A stretch of DNA of 21,976 bases, taken from an uncultured Lachnospiraceae bacterium (lineage in GTDB: Bacteria; Bacillota; Clostridia; Lachnospirales; Lachnospiraceae). The position numbers and the translations under genes were made by a program. The DNA lies in contig CAJTUC010000049.1 of assembly GCA_910579395.1 (NCBI GenBank), forward strand, positions 1 to 21,976. The letters are read 5' to 3'. Of this stretch, positions 6,872-13,989 are shown one piece after another. The first letter of the stretch is position 1. The number at the start of each line of letters is the position of its first letter. The notes beneath the pieces are model-generated. The model had not been told where the DNA came from. It was given only the letters and a program-made list of their open reading frames with translations, and made no database searches.

Positions 6872-6934
6872 GATTGCAGAGAACGCAATTTAAGAAATTT
6901 TAACGGCATCGCGCTGCGATACCTTTTTTCGTCC
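6853..6934 (+). repeat. structured intergenic element, copy 3 (sequence-divergent)
   Basis: The three-way layout is kept although the sequence differs almost everywhere from copies 1, 2, 4 and 5. P1 pairs GGACGAAAAAA (6853-6863) with TTTTTTCGTCC (6924-6934). P2 pairs 6862-6869 with 6893-6900 (AAATTTCT/AGAAATTT), sharing two bases with P1. The inner arm is ATTGC/GCAAT (6873-6877, 6885-6889) with AGAG in its loop. P3 is 6905-6912 with 6916-6923 around a GCT loop, with one mismatch. No trailing hairpin is seen. The 5' strand lies in the coding end of the extended BMC-H gene. Confidence 0.75.
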
Positions 6935-6984
6935 TAGGTTTTGGAAACAGTAACAGCAATCAAGAAAACAGGAGGAAATGAATT

Positions 6985-7266
6985 ATGGCATCACTCGAAG
7001 CATTGGGAATGGTAGAAACAAGAGGTCTGGTAGCAGCGATTGAAGCGGCAGATGCAATGTGTAAGGCTGCTAACGTTACATTGATTGGAACAGAGAAGAT
7101 TGGTTCCGGACTCGTAACCGTTATGGTACGCGGCGATGTAGGCGCAGTAAAGTCTGCTGTAGAAGCAGGCGCAAACAGTGCAGGCGCACTCGGAGAACTG
7201 GTTGCAACACATGTTATTCCGAGACCGCACAACGACGTGGAGATGATTTTACCGAAAATAGTGTGA
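6985..7266 (+). CDS. pduJ: BMC-H shell protein, PduA/PduJ-like (second copy)
   Basis: This canonical 93-residue BMC-H hexamer protein differs at only about a dozen positions from the product of the gene at 6068, mostly near residues 26-34 and 60-70. The pore motif EKIGSGL and the C-terminal VIPRPHNDVEMILPK are retained. Together with its twin it should supply most of the shell facets, as PduA and PduJ do in classical compartments; the symbol reflects that analogy and not a firm assignment. CAGGAGGAAATGAATT precedes the ATG. The 41 bases at 7102-7142 are identical to 6182-6222, pointing to recent duplication or gene conversion. The stop codon lies inside P1 of structured element copy 4. Confidence 0.93.
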   Translation: MASLEALGMVETRGLVAAIEAADAMCKAANVTLIGTEKIGSGLVTVMVRGDVGAVKSAVEAGANSAGALGELVATHVIPRPHNDVEMILPKIV

Positions 7267-7396
7267 GAAGAAGTTCTAAAGACGTCTCGCCATAGGACGA
7301 GACGCCAAGAACCTCTACGGTTCCGCAAAGCGGAACCTTTCTCACACTGAAGAATGCCCAGAGAAGGGGCATTCTTCCAGACAAACTTGTTTGTCT
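7261..7396 (+). repeat. structured intergenic element, copy 4
   Basis: P1 pairs 7261-7268 with 7340-7347 (GTGTGAGA/TCTCACAC) and contains the TGA stop of the BMC-H gene. P2 pairs 7269-7277 with 7308-7316 with one mismatch. Its arm is CGTCTCG/CGAGACG (7283-7289, 7298-7304). P3 is GGTTCCGC-AAA-GCGGAACC (7319-7337). Linkers are AC and TT as in copies 1, 2 and 5. An 11-bp hairpin (7349-7359 with 7367-7377) and an AGACAAAC-TT-GTTTGTCT hairpin (7379-7396) follow, so this copy has the same five-part layout as copy 1. Confidence 0.87.
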
Positions 7397-7423
7397 TTAG
7401 ATTTGAAAGGGTATAGGTAAAGT

Positions 7424-8068
7424 ATGGACACTTATAACGAGGTAGAGCGAATTACGAGAATGGTGCTCCAGACGATAGAGAACGCCAAAGGAAACGAGAG
7501 CCGCATGGCGGTTCCGGTTGGCGTATCCGCAAGACATATTCATCTTACACAGGAAGATGTGGAGAAATTGTTTGGAGAAGGCTATCAGCTGACGAAAAAG
7601 AAGGAATTAATGGGCGGGCAGTTCGCGGCAAATGAACAGTGTACCATCGTTGGATTGAAGCTGCGTGCGATTGAGAATGTACGGATTCTCGGACCCGTCA
7701 GGAAAAAATCGCAGGTAGAGATATCCGCCACGGATGCGCGTACACTGGGAGTCAATGCACCTTTGCGGCAGTCGGGGGATACGGCAGGCTCAGCACCGAT
7801 CGCGCTTGTCGGTCCAAAAGGCGTCGTATATCTGAATGAAGGCTGCATCGTTGCGGCAAGGCATATCCATATGACACCGGCAGAAGCGGCGGCCGCTTCC
7901 CTGCACGACGGCGATTATGTTTCCGTCAAAATGGGAAATGAAAGAGGCGCGGTACTCGATCATGTGAAGATTCGCGTTGATGAATCCTTTTCACTGGAAA
8001 TGCACATCGATACGGATGAAGCCAATGCCTGTCAGGTAAAACAGGGCGATTGCGCGATGATAGTGTGA
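7424..8068 (+). CDS. pduL: phosphate propanoyltransferase PduL
   Basis: This enzyme exchanges CoA and phosphate between propionyl-CoA and propionyl-phosphate, recycling CoA inside the compartment. The 214 residues have two PTAC halves with the zinc-binding signatures SARHIHL at 35-41 and AARHIHM at 144-150, and the middle block KSQVEISATDARTLG. Residues 5-19 (NEVERITRMVLQTIE) form the N-terminal encapsulation helix typical of PduL in compartments. Start ATG 7424 follows GAAAGGG. The gene sits between structured elements 4 and 5, and its TGA stop lies within P1 of the latter. A kinase to make ATP from propionyl-phosphate is not in this window. Confidence 0.93.
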   Translation: MDTYNEVERITRMVLQTIENAKGNESRMAVPVGVSARHIHLTQEDVEKLFGEGYQLTKKKELMGGQFAANEQCTIVGLKLRAIENVRILGPVRKKSQVEISATDARTLGVNAPLRQSGDTAGSAPIALVGPKGVVYLNEGCIVAARHIHMTPAEAAAASLHDGDYVSVKMGNERGAVLDHVKIRVDESFSLEMHIDTDEANACQVKQGDCAMIV

Positions 8069-8177
8069 GAAGAACTGCTAGGGCTTGCACCAGAGGGTGC
8101 TTCGCCAAGAAGTTCTACGATTTGCCGAAGGCAAATCTTTCTCACACGAAAGAACGCCTGAAATACGGCGTTCTTTC
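8063..8177 (+). repeat. structured intergenic element, copy 5
   Basis: P1 pairs 8063-8070 with 8140-8147 (GTGTGAGA/TCTCACAC) and overlaps the pduL stop. P2 pairs 8071-8079 with 8108-8116 with one mismatch. The arm is GCACC-AGAG-GGTGC (8087-8100). P3 is GATTTGCC-GAA-GGCAAATC (8119-8137). The AC and TT linkers are kept. An 11-bp hairpin follows, GAAAGAACGCC with GGCGTTCTTTC (8148-8158, 8167-8177); relative to the other copies its stem carries a T-A to C-G change on both strands. The GACAAAC hairpin is absent. Confidence 0.87.
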
Positions 8178-8213
8178 GGGCTATGATGGAACTATTTGAT
8201 AACGAGGTTCATT

Positions 8214-8483
8214 ATGATAATTGGAAAAGTAGTAGGAAGTTTATTTTCTACCAGAAAAAGTGAAAAGTTAGTCGGCAATAAGTTCATGATAGTGGAACCT
8301 GTCGAAACGATGAGAGGAAACGGGGATCGTCTTGTGGCAATCGACATAATCGGCGCCGGAATCGGCGAATATGTTATGGTTGCGCAGGGTTCCGCGGCCA
8401 GAATCGGCTGCGATATGGGAGACGCGCCCGTTGATGCGGCAATCGTAGGTATCATTGATGAGGGACAGGATTGGAGCAGGTAA
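8214..8483 (+). CDS. pduN: EutN/CcmL/PduN-type pentameric vertex protein
   Basis: This BMC-P protein of 89 residues forms pentamers that cap the vertices of the icosahedral shell. The family pattern is clear: IIGKVVGSLFSTRKSEKLVG at the start, then FMIVEPV, VAIDIIGAGIGEYVMVAQGSAAR and DAAIVGIID. The start is ATG 8214 with GAGG at 8204-8207; an upstream TTG at 8196 would add six residues that do not fit the family. It is the only pentamer gene in the locus, so it must close all vertices. The next gene begins 2 bases after its stop. Confidence 0.93.
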   Translation: MIIGKVVGSLFSTRKSEKLVGNKFMIVEPVETMRGNGDRLVAIDIIGAGIGEYVMVAQGSAARIGCDMGDAPVDAAIVGIIDEGQDWSR

Positions 8484-8485
8484 TC

Positions 8486-9808
8486 ATGTTGATTGATGAA
8501 CTGAAAAAGATAGCAAAAGAAAGTGGTGTAGTGGGAGCCGGCGGAGCCGGTTTCCCATCCTATGCCAAAATGACAGATCAGGCGGACACAGTCATACTCA
8601 ACTGTGTGGAGTGTGAACCGCTTTTAAAATTACATAAACAGCTTTTGGCTTCCCATGCGGAAGAAATTGTGCGGATGCTTAATGAAGTACGGGAGACATT
8701 CGGCGCAAAAGAGGCTGTCATCGGCATTAAAAGCGAGCATAAGCACACGATTCAGATTTTGGAAGAAGTGCTGAAAGATTATGATAAAGTACGAATCTGT
8801 GCCGTACGGCCTACTTATCCGATGGGCGATGAGGTCATCCTCATCTACGAAGCGACAGGACGCGTCATCAAGCCGGGCGGGCTTCCGATTGACGAGCATG
8901 TCGTCGTGTATAATACAGAAACGATGTATAATCTGTACCGGGCGGTCCATTTGCAGGAACCTGTTACGGATAAACTTGTGACGATCGTGGGTGAGATTGA
9001 GAATCCTGTCACCATCAGCATTCCGCTCGGAACAACCGTGGGAGAAGCGGTTTCACTTGCAGGAAGGATTACGGTCAAAAACCCGGCCTTTGTCATGGGC
9101 GGACCGATGATGGGAAAGATTGGAACGGAGAACACCGTTATAACAAAGACAACAAATGCAATTATCATTTTACCGGAAGACCATAAAGTGGTAATGCGTA
9201 TGAATAAAAATTTAGAATTGGAAAGGCGCAGGGCAGCTTCCTCCTGTTGTCAGTGCAGAACCTGTACGGACCTGTGTCCGAGACATGCGCTGGGACATCC
9301 GATAGAGCCTCACCGCATCATGCGCGCGGTGGCCGACCTTGATACGAGTGATCTGTCGGTTTATACGAATACGGCCTATTGCAGCAGCTGCGGCCTGTGT
9401 GAAAATTATGCCTGTCCGCAGGGACTTTCTCCGAGAAGTGTTATCGCGGAGTTTAAGAATGGCTTGAGAGCCGCCGGTATTCGCGGAGAAAAACCGGAAG
9501 CGGCGGATGTGGTTTCTGACAGAGAACTGAAAAAAGTTCCGGTCGCGAGGCTGAAAGCAAGACTGGGATTGATGGAATATGATGTTCCGGCGCCGCTTAC
9601 TGACAAAACACCTGCAATGAAAAAGGTAAAGATTCTGATGAGTCAGCACATCGGCGCACCGGCAAAGCCGATCGTTGCGGAAGGCAGTCCGGTGCAAAAG
9701 GGACAAAAGATTGCGGATGCGCCAGAAGGCCTCGGCGTGGCAATCCATGCTTCCATAGACGGTATCGTGGAAAAAGTGAGTGAGAAAGAAATTGTCATTC
9801 GCGCATAG
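8486..9808 (+). CDS. pduS: PduS/RnfC-like flavin and iron-sulfur electron-transfer protein
   Basis: This redox protein of the PduS/RnfC family is expected to pass electrons between NADH and the shell or luminal partners. In classical systems PduS serves cobalamin reduction, which is not needed here. With ATG 8486 it has 440 residues: a glycine-rich NADH/FMN-type segment (VVGAGGAGFPS, 15-25), a 51-kDa-like core, a sandwich domain, and two cluster motifs, C254-x2-C257-x2-C260-x3-C264 and C299-x2-C302-x2-C305-x4-C310, then a biotinyl-like C-terminal hybrid motif. A TTG start at 8471 would overlap the vertex gene. The PduT-like shell protein gene lies immediately downstream, the known partner of PduS. 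Confidence 0.9.
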   Translation: MLIDELKKIAKESGVVGAGGAGFPSYAKMTDQADTVILNCVECEPLLKLHKQLLASHAEEIVRMLNEVRETFGAKEAVIGIKSEHKHTIQILEEVLKDYDKVRICAVRPTYPMGDEVILIYEATGRVIKPGGLPIDEHVVVYNTETMYNLYRAVHLQEPVTDKLVTIVGEIENPVTISIPLGTTVGEAVSLAGRITVKNPAFVMGGPMMGKIGTENTVITKTTNAIIILPEDHKVVMRMNKNLELERRRAASSCCQCRTCTDLCPRHALGHPIEPHRIMRAVADLDTSDLSVYTNTAYCSSCGLCENYACPQGLSPRSVIAEFKNGLRAAGIRGEKPEAADVVSDRELKKVPVARLKARLGLMEYDVPAPLTDKTPAMKKVKILMSQHIGAPAKPIVAEGSPVQKGQKIADAPEGLGVAIHASIDGIVEKVSEKEIVIRA

Positions 9809-9814
9809 CGGGAA

Positions 9815-9877
9815 GAGGGAATGAAGATTTTCTAAGGTATCGAAAGATGCCGCCTGAGAAAAGCGGACTCATTCCTC
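9815..9877 (+). repeat. degenerate copy of the structured intergenic element
   Basis: This short gap carries a reduced version. GGAATGA (9818-9824) pairs with TCATTCC (9869-9875), TTTTCT (9828-9833) with AGAAAA (9857-9862), and an inner GGTATC-GAAA-GATGCC hairpin lies at 9836-9851. CCGC/GCGG (9850-9853, 9863-9866) offers an alternative fold that competes with the inner hairpin. A separate P3 arm is missing. Membership in the family is inferred from layout and position, not sequence. Confidence 0.45.
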
Positions 9878-9901
9878 GCGATATGTAAATAAGGAAAGGA
9901 A

Positions 9902-10462
9902 ATGGTTAGAACAATGGCGAAAGCAATTGGTATGGTGGAAGTTACAACGGTATCGACAGGATATCTTGCGGCGGATGAGATGGCAAAAGCGGCTGACGTG
10001 GAGCTTTTGCAGGCGGAAGTCACCTGTCCGGGGAAATTTGTGATTCTGGTGACAGGAGAACTCAGTGCGGTGCGGGCTTCCGTGGACAGGGCGGGAAGCA
10101 GGTATGCGGATAAAGTTATTGACACCTTTGTCCTCGGTAATCCGCATGAGTCGATTTTTCCTGCGATATACGGAACGGCACAGCCGGAAAAAATCGATGC
10201 GCTCGGCATTTTGGAGACTTATGATGTGGCGGCGCTCATCGTTGCGGCGGATATGGCAGCAAAGACAGCGGTCGTGGAACTGATCGAACTTCGCCTCGCC
10301 AAAGGCATGTGCGGCAAAAGCTATATGACCCTGACGGGCAGTGTTTCCGCTGTACAGGCGGCAATCGACAGGGCGAAGGATGAAGCGGGAGATAAAGGCA
10401 TGTTCCTTGACAGCTCCGTCATTGCAAGACCTTCGGATAAGCTGATCAAATACATATTCTGA
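9902..10462 (+). CDS. pduT: PduT-like trimeric shell protein (tandem BMC, Fe-S type)
   Basis: This 186-residue protein has two BMC domains (about 8-95 and 99-182), the BMC-T layout that forms pseudohexameric trimers. AIGMVEVTTVSTG and ALGILETYDVAALIVAADMA open the two halves. The TCPGKF segment holds a cysteine that, counted from the alternative ATG at 9914, is residue 38, the position that holds a [4Fe-4S] cluster at the trimer pore in PduT. The start at 9902 has AAGGA at a good distance; the 9914 start fits the homologs better, so the true start is open. Beside the PduS-like gene it likely forms an electron path across the shell. Confidence 0.9.
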   Translation: MVRTMAKAIGMVEVTTVSTGYLAADEMAKAADVELLQAEVTCPGKFVILVTGELSAVRASVDRAGSRYADKVIDTFVLGNPHESIFPAIYGTAQPEKIDALGILETYDVAALIVAADMAAKTAVVELIELRLAKGMCGKSYMTLTGSVSAVQAAIDRAKDEAGDKGMFLDSSVIARPSDKLIKYIF

Positions 10463-10566
10463 TGTATTTTGCGTGATGGAAAATTGCTGTAATCGCGGCG
10501 AATCTGTGTTTTTGCGGATGCGGCATGACGGTGGAGAAGACTGCGGAAAAGAACTGGGGGCGGAAT

Positions 10567-11325
10567 ATGTTAGCGGCTGAAAGAAGAAACCTGATCTTAG
10601 AGAAAGTCCATGAAGAGAAAAAAGTAATCGTCAGCGAGCTGAGCAAAGAATTTGACGTTTCGGAAGAGACTATCCGAAGAGATCTGGATAAGCTGGAAGA
10701 GGACGGTCACGTCATCAAAAGTTACGGCGGAGCGGTCCTCAATGAAAAAGGCAGCATCGACCTTCCTTTTAATGTCAGATGGCGGTCGAATACACAGGGC
10801 AAGCAGAAGATTGCGGAGCTGATCAGTGAAGAAATCGAGGACGGCGACCATATCATCCTGGATGCCTCAACGACAGCGGTCTTTATCGCGAAAAATATCA
10901 AGCAGAAAAGGCATTTGACCGTCATCACCAATTCGATTGAAATTTTGCTGGAACTGTCGGATGTGTCGGGCTGGGATATTATCGCGACGGGCGGACTTCT
11001 GAAAGCGGGTTCCATGTCTTTACTTGGGAAAAAAGCGGCGGACAGCATCAGTTCTTATCATGTGGATAAAGCTTTTTTATCCTGCAAGGGAATCGATTTG
11101 GAAAAGGGTGTCACAGACGGGAACGACGAGACTGGCGGCGTGAAGCAGAATATGATCGCCGCGGCGGATAAAGTCTATCTGGCTGTGGATTCCAGTAAGT
11201 TCGGCAAAAAAGCGCTTTCCAAAATATGCGGACTGTCGGAGGTGGATGTTATTGTGACCGATGAAAAGCCGGACGGTGCGTGGATGGACGCGTTTCAGAG
11301 GATGGGGATAGATTTTTTAGTGTGA
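10567..11325 (+). CDS. DeoR-family transcriptional regulator
   Basis: The 252-residue protein has an N-terminal winged helix-turn-helix (VIVSELSKEFDVSEETIRRD, 20-39) and a DeoR sensor domain (about 75-235) with the phosphosugar-isomerase-like blocks ILDASTTAVFIA, VITNSIEI and KVYLAVDSSKFGKKALS. Relatives are usually repressors that respond to a sugar phosphate; fuculose- or rhamnulose-1-phosphate or DHAP would suit this locus, but that is inference. The start is placed at ATG 10567, where family homology begins (MLAAERRNLILEKV), with GGGGGCGG upstream; ATG 10525 would add 14 unrelated residues. It probably controls the promoter at 246-274 through the direct repeats there. No separate promoter is evident before it. 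Confidence 0.88.
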   Translation: MLAAERRNLILEKVHEEKKVIVSELSKEFDVSEETIRRDLDKLEEDGHVIKSYGGAVLNEKGSIDLPFNVRWRSNTQGKQKIAELISEEIEDGDHIILDASTTAVFIAKNIKQKRHLTVITNSIEILLELSDVSGWDIIATGGLLKAGSMSLLGKKAADSISSYHVDKAFLSCKGIDLEKGVTDGNDETGGVKQNMIAAADKVYLAVDSSKFGKKALSKICGLSEVDVIVTDEKPDGAWMDAFQRMGIDFLV

Positions 11326-11399
11326 GAAGAACTTCTAAAAGACCAACTTTCTTGTCTTAGGATTTGAGTATTCTGCAGAGCAGATGAATGGAGGGTTAG
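11320..11399 (+). repeat. truncated copy of the structured element and leader of the glycyl radical enzyme gene
   Basis: The 5' strand GTGTGAGA-AGAACTTCT (11320-11336) is identical in form to copies 1, 4 and 5 and overlaps the TGA stop of the regulator gene, but the 3' strands of P1 and P2 and the whole P3 arm are missing. It passes straight into a shortened GAC...GTC hairpin region (about 11341-11356) and a leader related to 5882-5925, with ATTCTGC-AGA-GCAGAT as a likely hairpin. GGAGGG lies six bases before the start at 11401. Confidence 0.65.
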
Positions 11400-11400
11400 C

Positions 11401-13935
11401 ATGGTGAATACCTATTATACGAAACCGATTGAAAAAACGGAGAGAATATCGAAGCTGGTAGCGCATTTATTTGCGAAGATGCCGGAAATCGAGGCGGCAA
11501 GGGCGGAACTGATCACGGAGTCCTATCGGGAGACGGAAGGACAGCCCATTATGATGCGCAGGGCGAAGGCATTTGAACATATCTTACAAAATATTCCGAT
11601 CATCATCAGGCCGGGAGAGCTCATCGTCGGCAGTACGACGATTGCGCCCAGAGGATGTCAGACCTATCCGGAATTTTCCTATGAATGGATGGAAGCGGAA
11701 TTCGATACGGTAGAACATCGGGCGGCGGACCCTTTTTATATTTCTGATGAGACGAAAAAGAGGCTGAAAGAAGCCGATAAATATTGGAAAGGAAAGACGA
11801 CGAGCGAGCTGGCTTACAGTTATATGGCGCCGGAGACGCATCGTGCGATGGAGCACAATTTCTTTACGCCGGGCAATTATTTTTATAACGGTGTTGGACA
11901 TATCACGGTGCAGTACGATAAGGTGCTGGCCATCGGATTTGATGGAATTAAGAAAGAAGCGGAAAAGGAACTTTCCGGCTGCCAGTTCGGGGATGAAGAT
12001 TACGCGACGAAGAGCGTTTTTCTGGAAGCAGTCATATTATCTTGTGACGCCGTGATCGGCTATGCGGGGAGATATGCGCGCCTTGCTGCTGAAATGGCAG
12101 AACAGGAAAGAGACGTGAAGAGAAAAAAAGAGCTGCTTACGATAGCCGAAATCTGTGCAAAAGTGCCGGAACGCGGCGCGGAGAGTTTTCAGGAAGCCTG
12201 CCAGTCGTTCTGGTTTGTACAGCAGCTTTTGCAGCTGGAATCCAGCGGGCATTCCATCTCGCCGGGCAGATTCGACCAGTATATGTATCCTTATTATGAA
12301 AAAGACTTGAATGCCGGAAAACTGACGCGGGAATATGCGCAGGAACTGCTCGACTGTATCTGGGTGAAACTGAACGATCTGAACAAATGCCGTGATGAAG
12401 CGAGTGCGGAAGGTTTTGCAGGCTATTCTTTATTCCAGAACCTGATCGTAGGCGGACAGACGGTGGACGGCAAAGACGCTACCAACGATTTGTCATTCAT
12501 GTGCATTACGGCGTCGAAGCATGTATTTTTACCGCAGCCGTCGCTGTCGATTCGCGTATGGAACCGTTCCCCTCAGGAATTGCTGCTGCACGCGGCTGAC
12601 CTGACACGGACCGGAATCGGGCTTCCCGCTTACTATAATGACGAAGTTATCATCCCGGCGCTGATCAACAGAGGTCTGACGTTAGAGGATGCGCGGGATT
12701 ACAATATCATTGGCTGTGTGGAACCGCAGAAAGCAGGTAAAACGGAAGGATGGCACGATGCGGCATTCTTCAATATGTGCCGTCCGCTCGAAATGGTTTT
12801 TTCCAATGGATATGACAATGGGGAACCGGCCAGCATCCAGACCGGTAATGTAGAAGACTTCAAGACTTTTGACGAATTTTACGATGCTTACAAAAAGCAG
12901 ATGAACTATAATATTTCCCTGCTCGTCAATGCCGACAATGCAATCGATGTGGCGCACAGAGTCCTCTGCCCGCTGCCTTTCGAATCCTGTATGGCGGATG
13001 ACTGCATCAAGAGAGGAAAAAGCCTTCAGGAAGGCGGCGCCGTTTATAACTTTACGGGCCCGCAGGGCTTTGGTATCGCCAACGTTGCGGACTCCCTGTA
13101 TACGGTGAAAAAGCTTGTATACGAAGAAAAGAAAATAACGATCGGAGAATTGAAGAAAGCCCTCGAAATGAACTTCGGGCAGGGCTTCGATGCGATCACG
13201 GCGAGAGAAATTGCGCTCCAGGTAGCGAAAACGCTGGAAGCACAGGGACAGGAAGTAACGCCTGATATCATTGAAATGACGATACGCAGCGTGCTCACGA
13301 TGCAGCTTCCTGCAGAAGAAAAGGCGCGTTATGAAGAAATTCTTACGATGATAGATGAACTTCCCAAGTTCGGCAACGATATTGATGAAGTGGATGAATT
13401 GGCAAGGGATGCGGCTTATACTTATACAAGGCCGCTTGAGACGTTCAAAAATCCGAGAGGCGGTATTTTCCAGGCAGGACTATATCCGGTTTCCGCAAAC
13501 GTACCCCTCGGCGCACAGACCGGGGCGACCCCGGACGGAAGGCTGGCGCATATGCCGGTGGCGGATGGTGTTTCTCCTTCTTCCGGAAAAGACACGAACG
13601 GCCCGACAGCGGCCTGCAACTCCGTTGCACGCTTAGACCACGGCATTGCGAGTAACGGAACGTTGTTTAATATGAAGATACATCCGACGGCTATGTCCGG
13701 ACAGAAAGGGCTGGAGAACTTTGTGTCGCTGGTCCGCGGCTATTTTGACCAGAAGGGTATGCACATGCAGTTCAATGTCGTAGACAGAGAGACGCTTTTG
13801 GACGCGCAGAGGCACCCGGAGAAATACAGCGGACTGGTCGTGCGGGTAGCGGGATATTCCGCACTGTTCACGACACTTTCTAAATCGCTGCAGGATGACA
13901 TTATCCGCAGAACGGAACAGGCGGCGTACCGATAG
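11401..13935 (+). CDS. glycyl radical propanediol/glycerol dehydratase
   Basis: This B12-independent diol dehydratase converts 1,2-propanediol to propanal with a glycyl radical. The 844-residue protein has the full set of active-site residues known from the Clostridium butyricum glycerol dehydratase: H167 (GVGHI), H284-S285 (SGHSIS), C439-x-E441 (GCVEP) and D453 (EGWHD). The radical glycine is G818 in RVAGYSA. These distinguish it from choline TMA-lyase and pyruvate formate-lyase. Compared with the 787-residue clostridial enzyme there is an insert of about 50 residues around 595-650 with a helix AREIALQVAKTLEAQG; no N-terminal targeting extension exists. GGAGGG precedes the ATG. The activase gene follows. 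Propanediol is preferred from the aldolase context; glycerol remains possible. Confidence 0.92.
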   Translation: MVNTYYTKPIEKTERISKLVAHLFAKMPEIEAARAELITESYRETEGQPIMMRRAKAFEHILQNIPIIIRPGELIVGSTTIAPRGCQTYPEFSYEWMEAEFDTVEHRAADPFYISDETKKRLKEADKYWKGKTTSELAYSYMAPETHRAMEHNFFTPGNYFYNGVGHITVQYDKVLAIGFDGIKKEAEKELSGCQFGDEDYATKSVFLEAVILSCDAVIGYAGRYARLAAEMAEQERDVKRKKELLTIAEICAKVPERGAESFQEACQSFWFVQQLLQLESSGHSISPGRFDQYMYPYYEKDLNAGKLTREYAQELLDCIWVKLNDLNKCRDEASAEGFAGYSLFQNLIVGGQTVDGKDATNDLSFMCITASKHVFLPQPSLSIRVWNRSPQELLLHAADLTRTGIGLPAYYNDEVIIPALINRGLTLEDARDYNIIGCVEPQKAGKTEGWHDAAFFNMCRPLEMVFSNGYDNGEPASIQTGNVEDFKTFDEFYDAYKKQMNYNISLLVNADNAIDVAHRVLCPLPFESCMADDCIKRGKSLQEGGAVYNFTGPQGFGIANVADSLYTVKKLVYEEKKITIGELKKALEMNFGQGFDAITAREIALQVAKTLEAQGQEVTPDIIEMTIRSVLTMQLPAEEKARYEEILTMIDELPKFGNDIDEVDELARDAAYTYTRPLETFKNPRGGIFQAGLYPVSANVPLGAQTGATPDGRLAHMPVADGVSPSSGKDTNGPTAACNSVARLDHGIASNGTLFNMKIHPTAMSGQKGLENFVSLVRGYFDQKGMHMQFNVVDRETLLDAQRHPEKYSGLVVRVAGYSALFTTLSKSLQDDIIRRTEQAAYR

Positions 13936-13989
13936 AATGTCTCTGACGAGCCATTCTTCGTAGGTTTTGAAACAGGAATGAGGACTAAT

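Noticed and set aside
5755..8177. CRISPR array or tRNA genes in the repeat-rich gaps
   Set aside because: Spacing and content are irregular, there are no constant direct repeats with unique spacers, and no cloverleaf or CCA end is visible.
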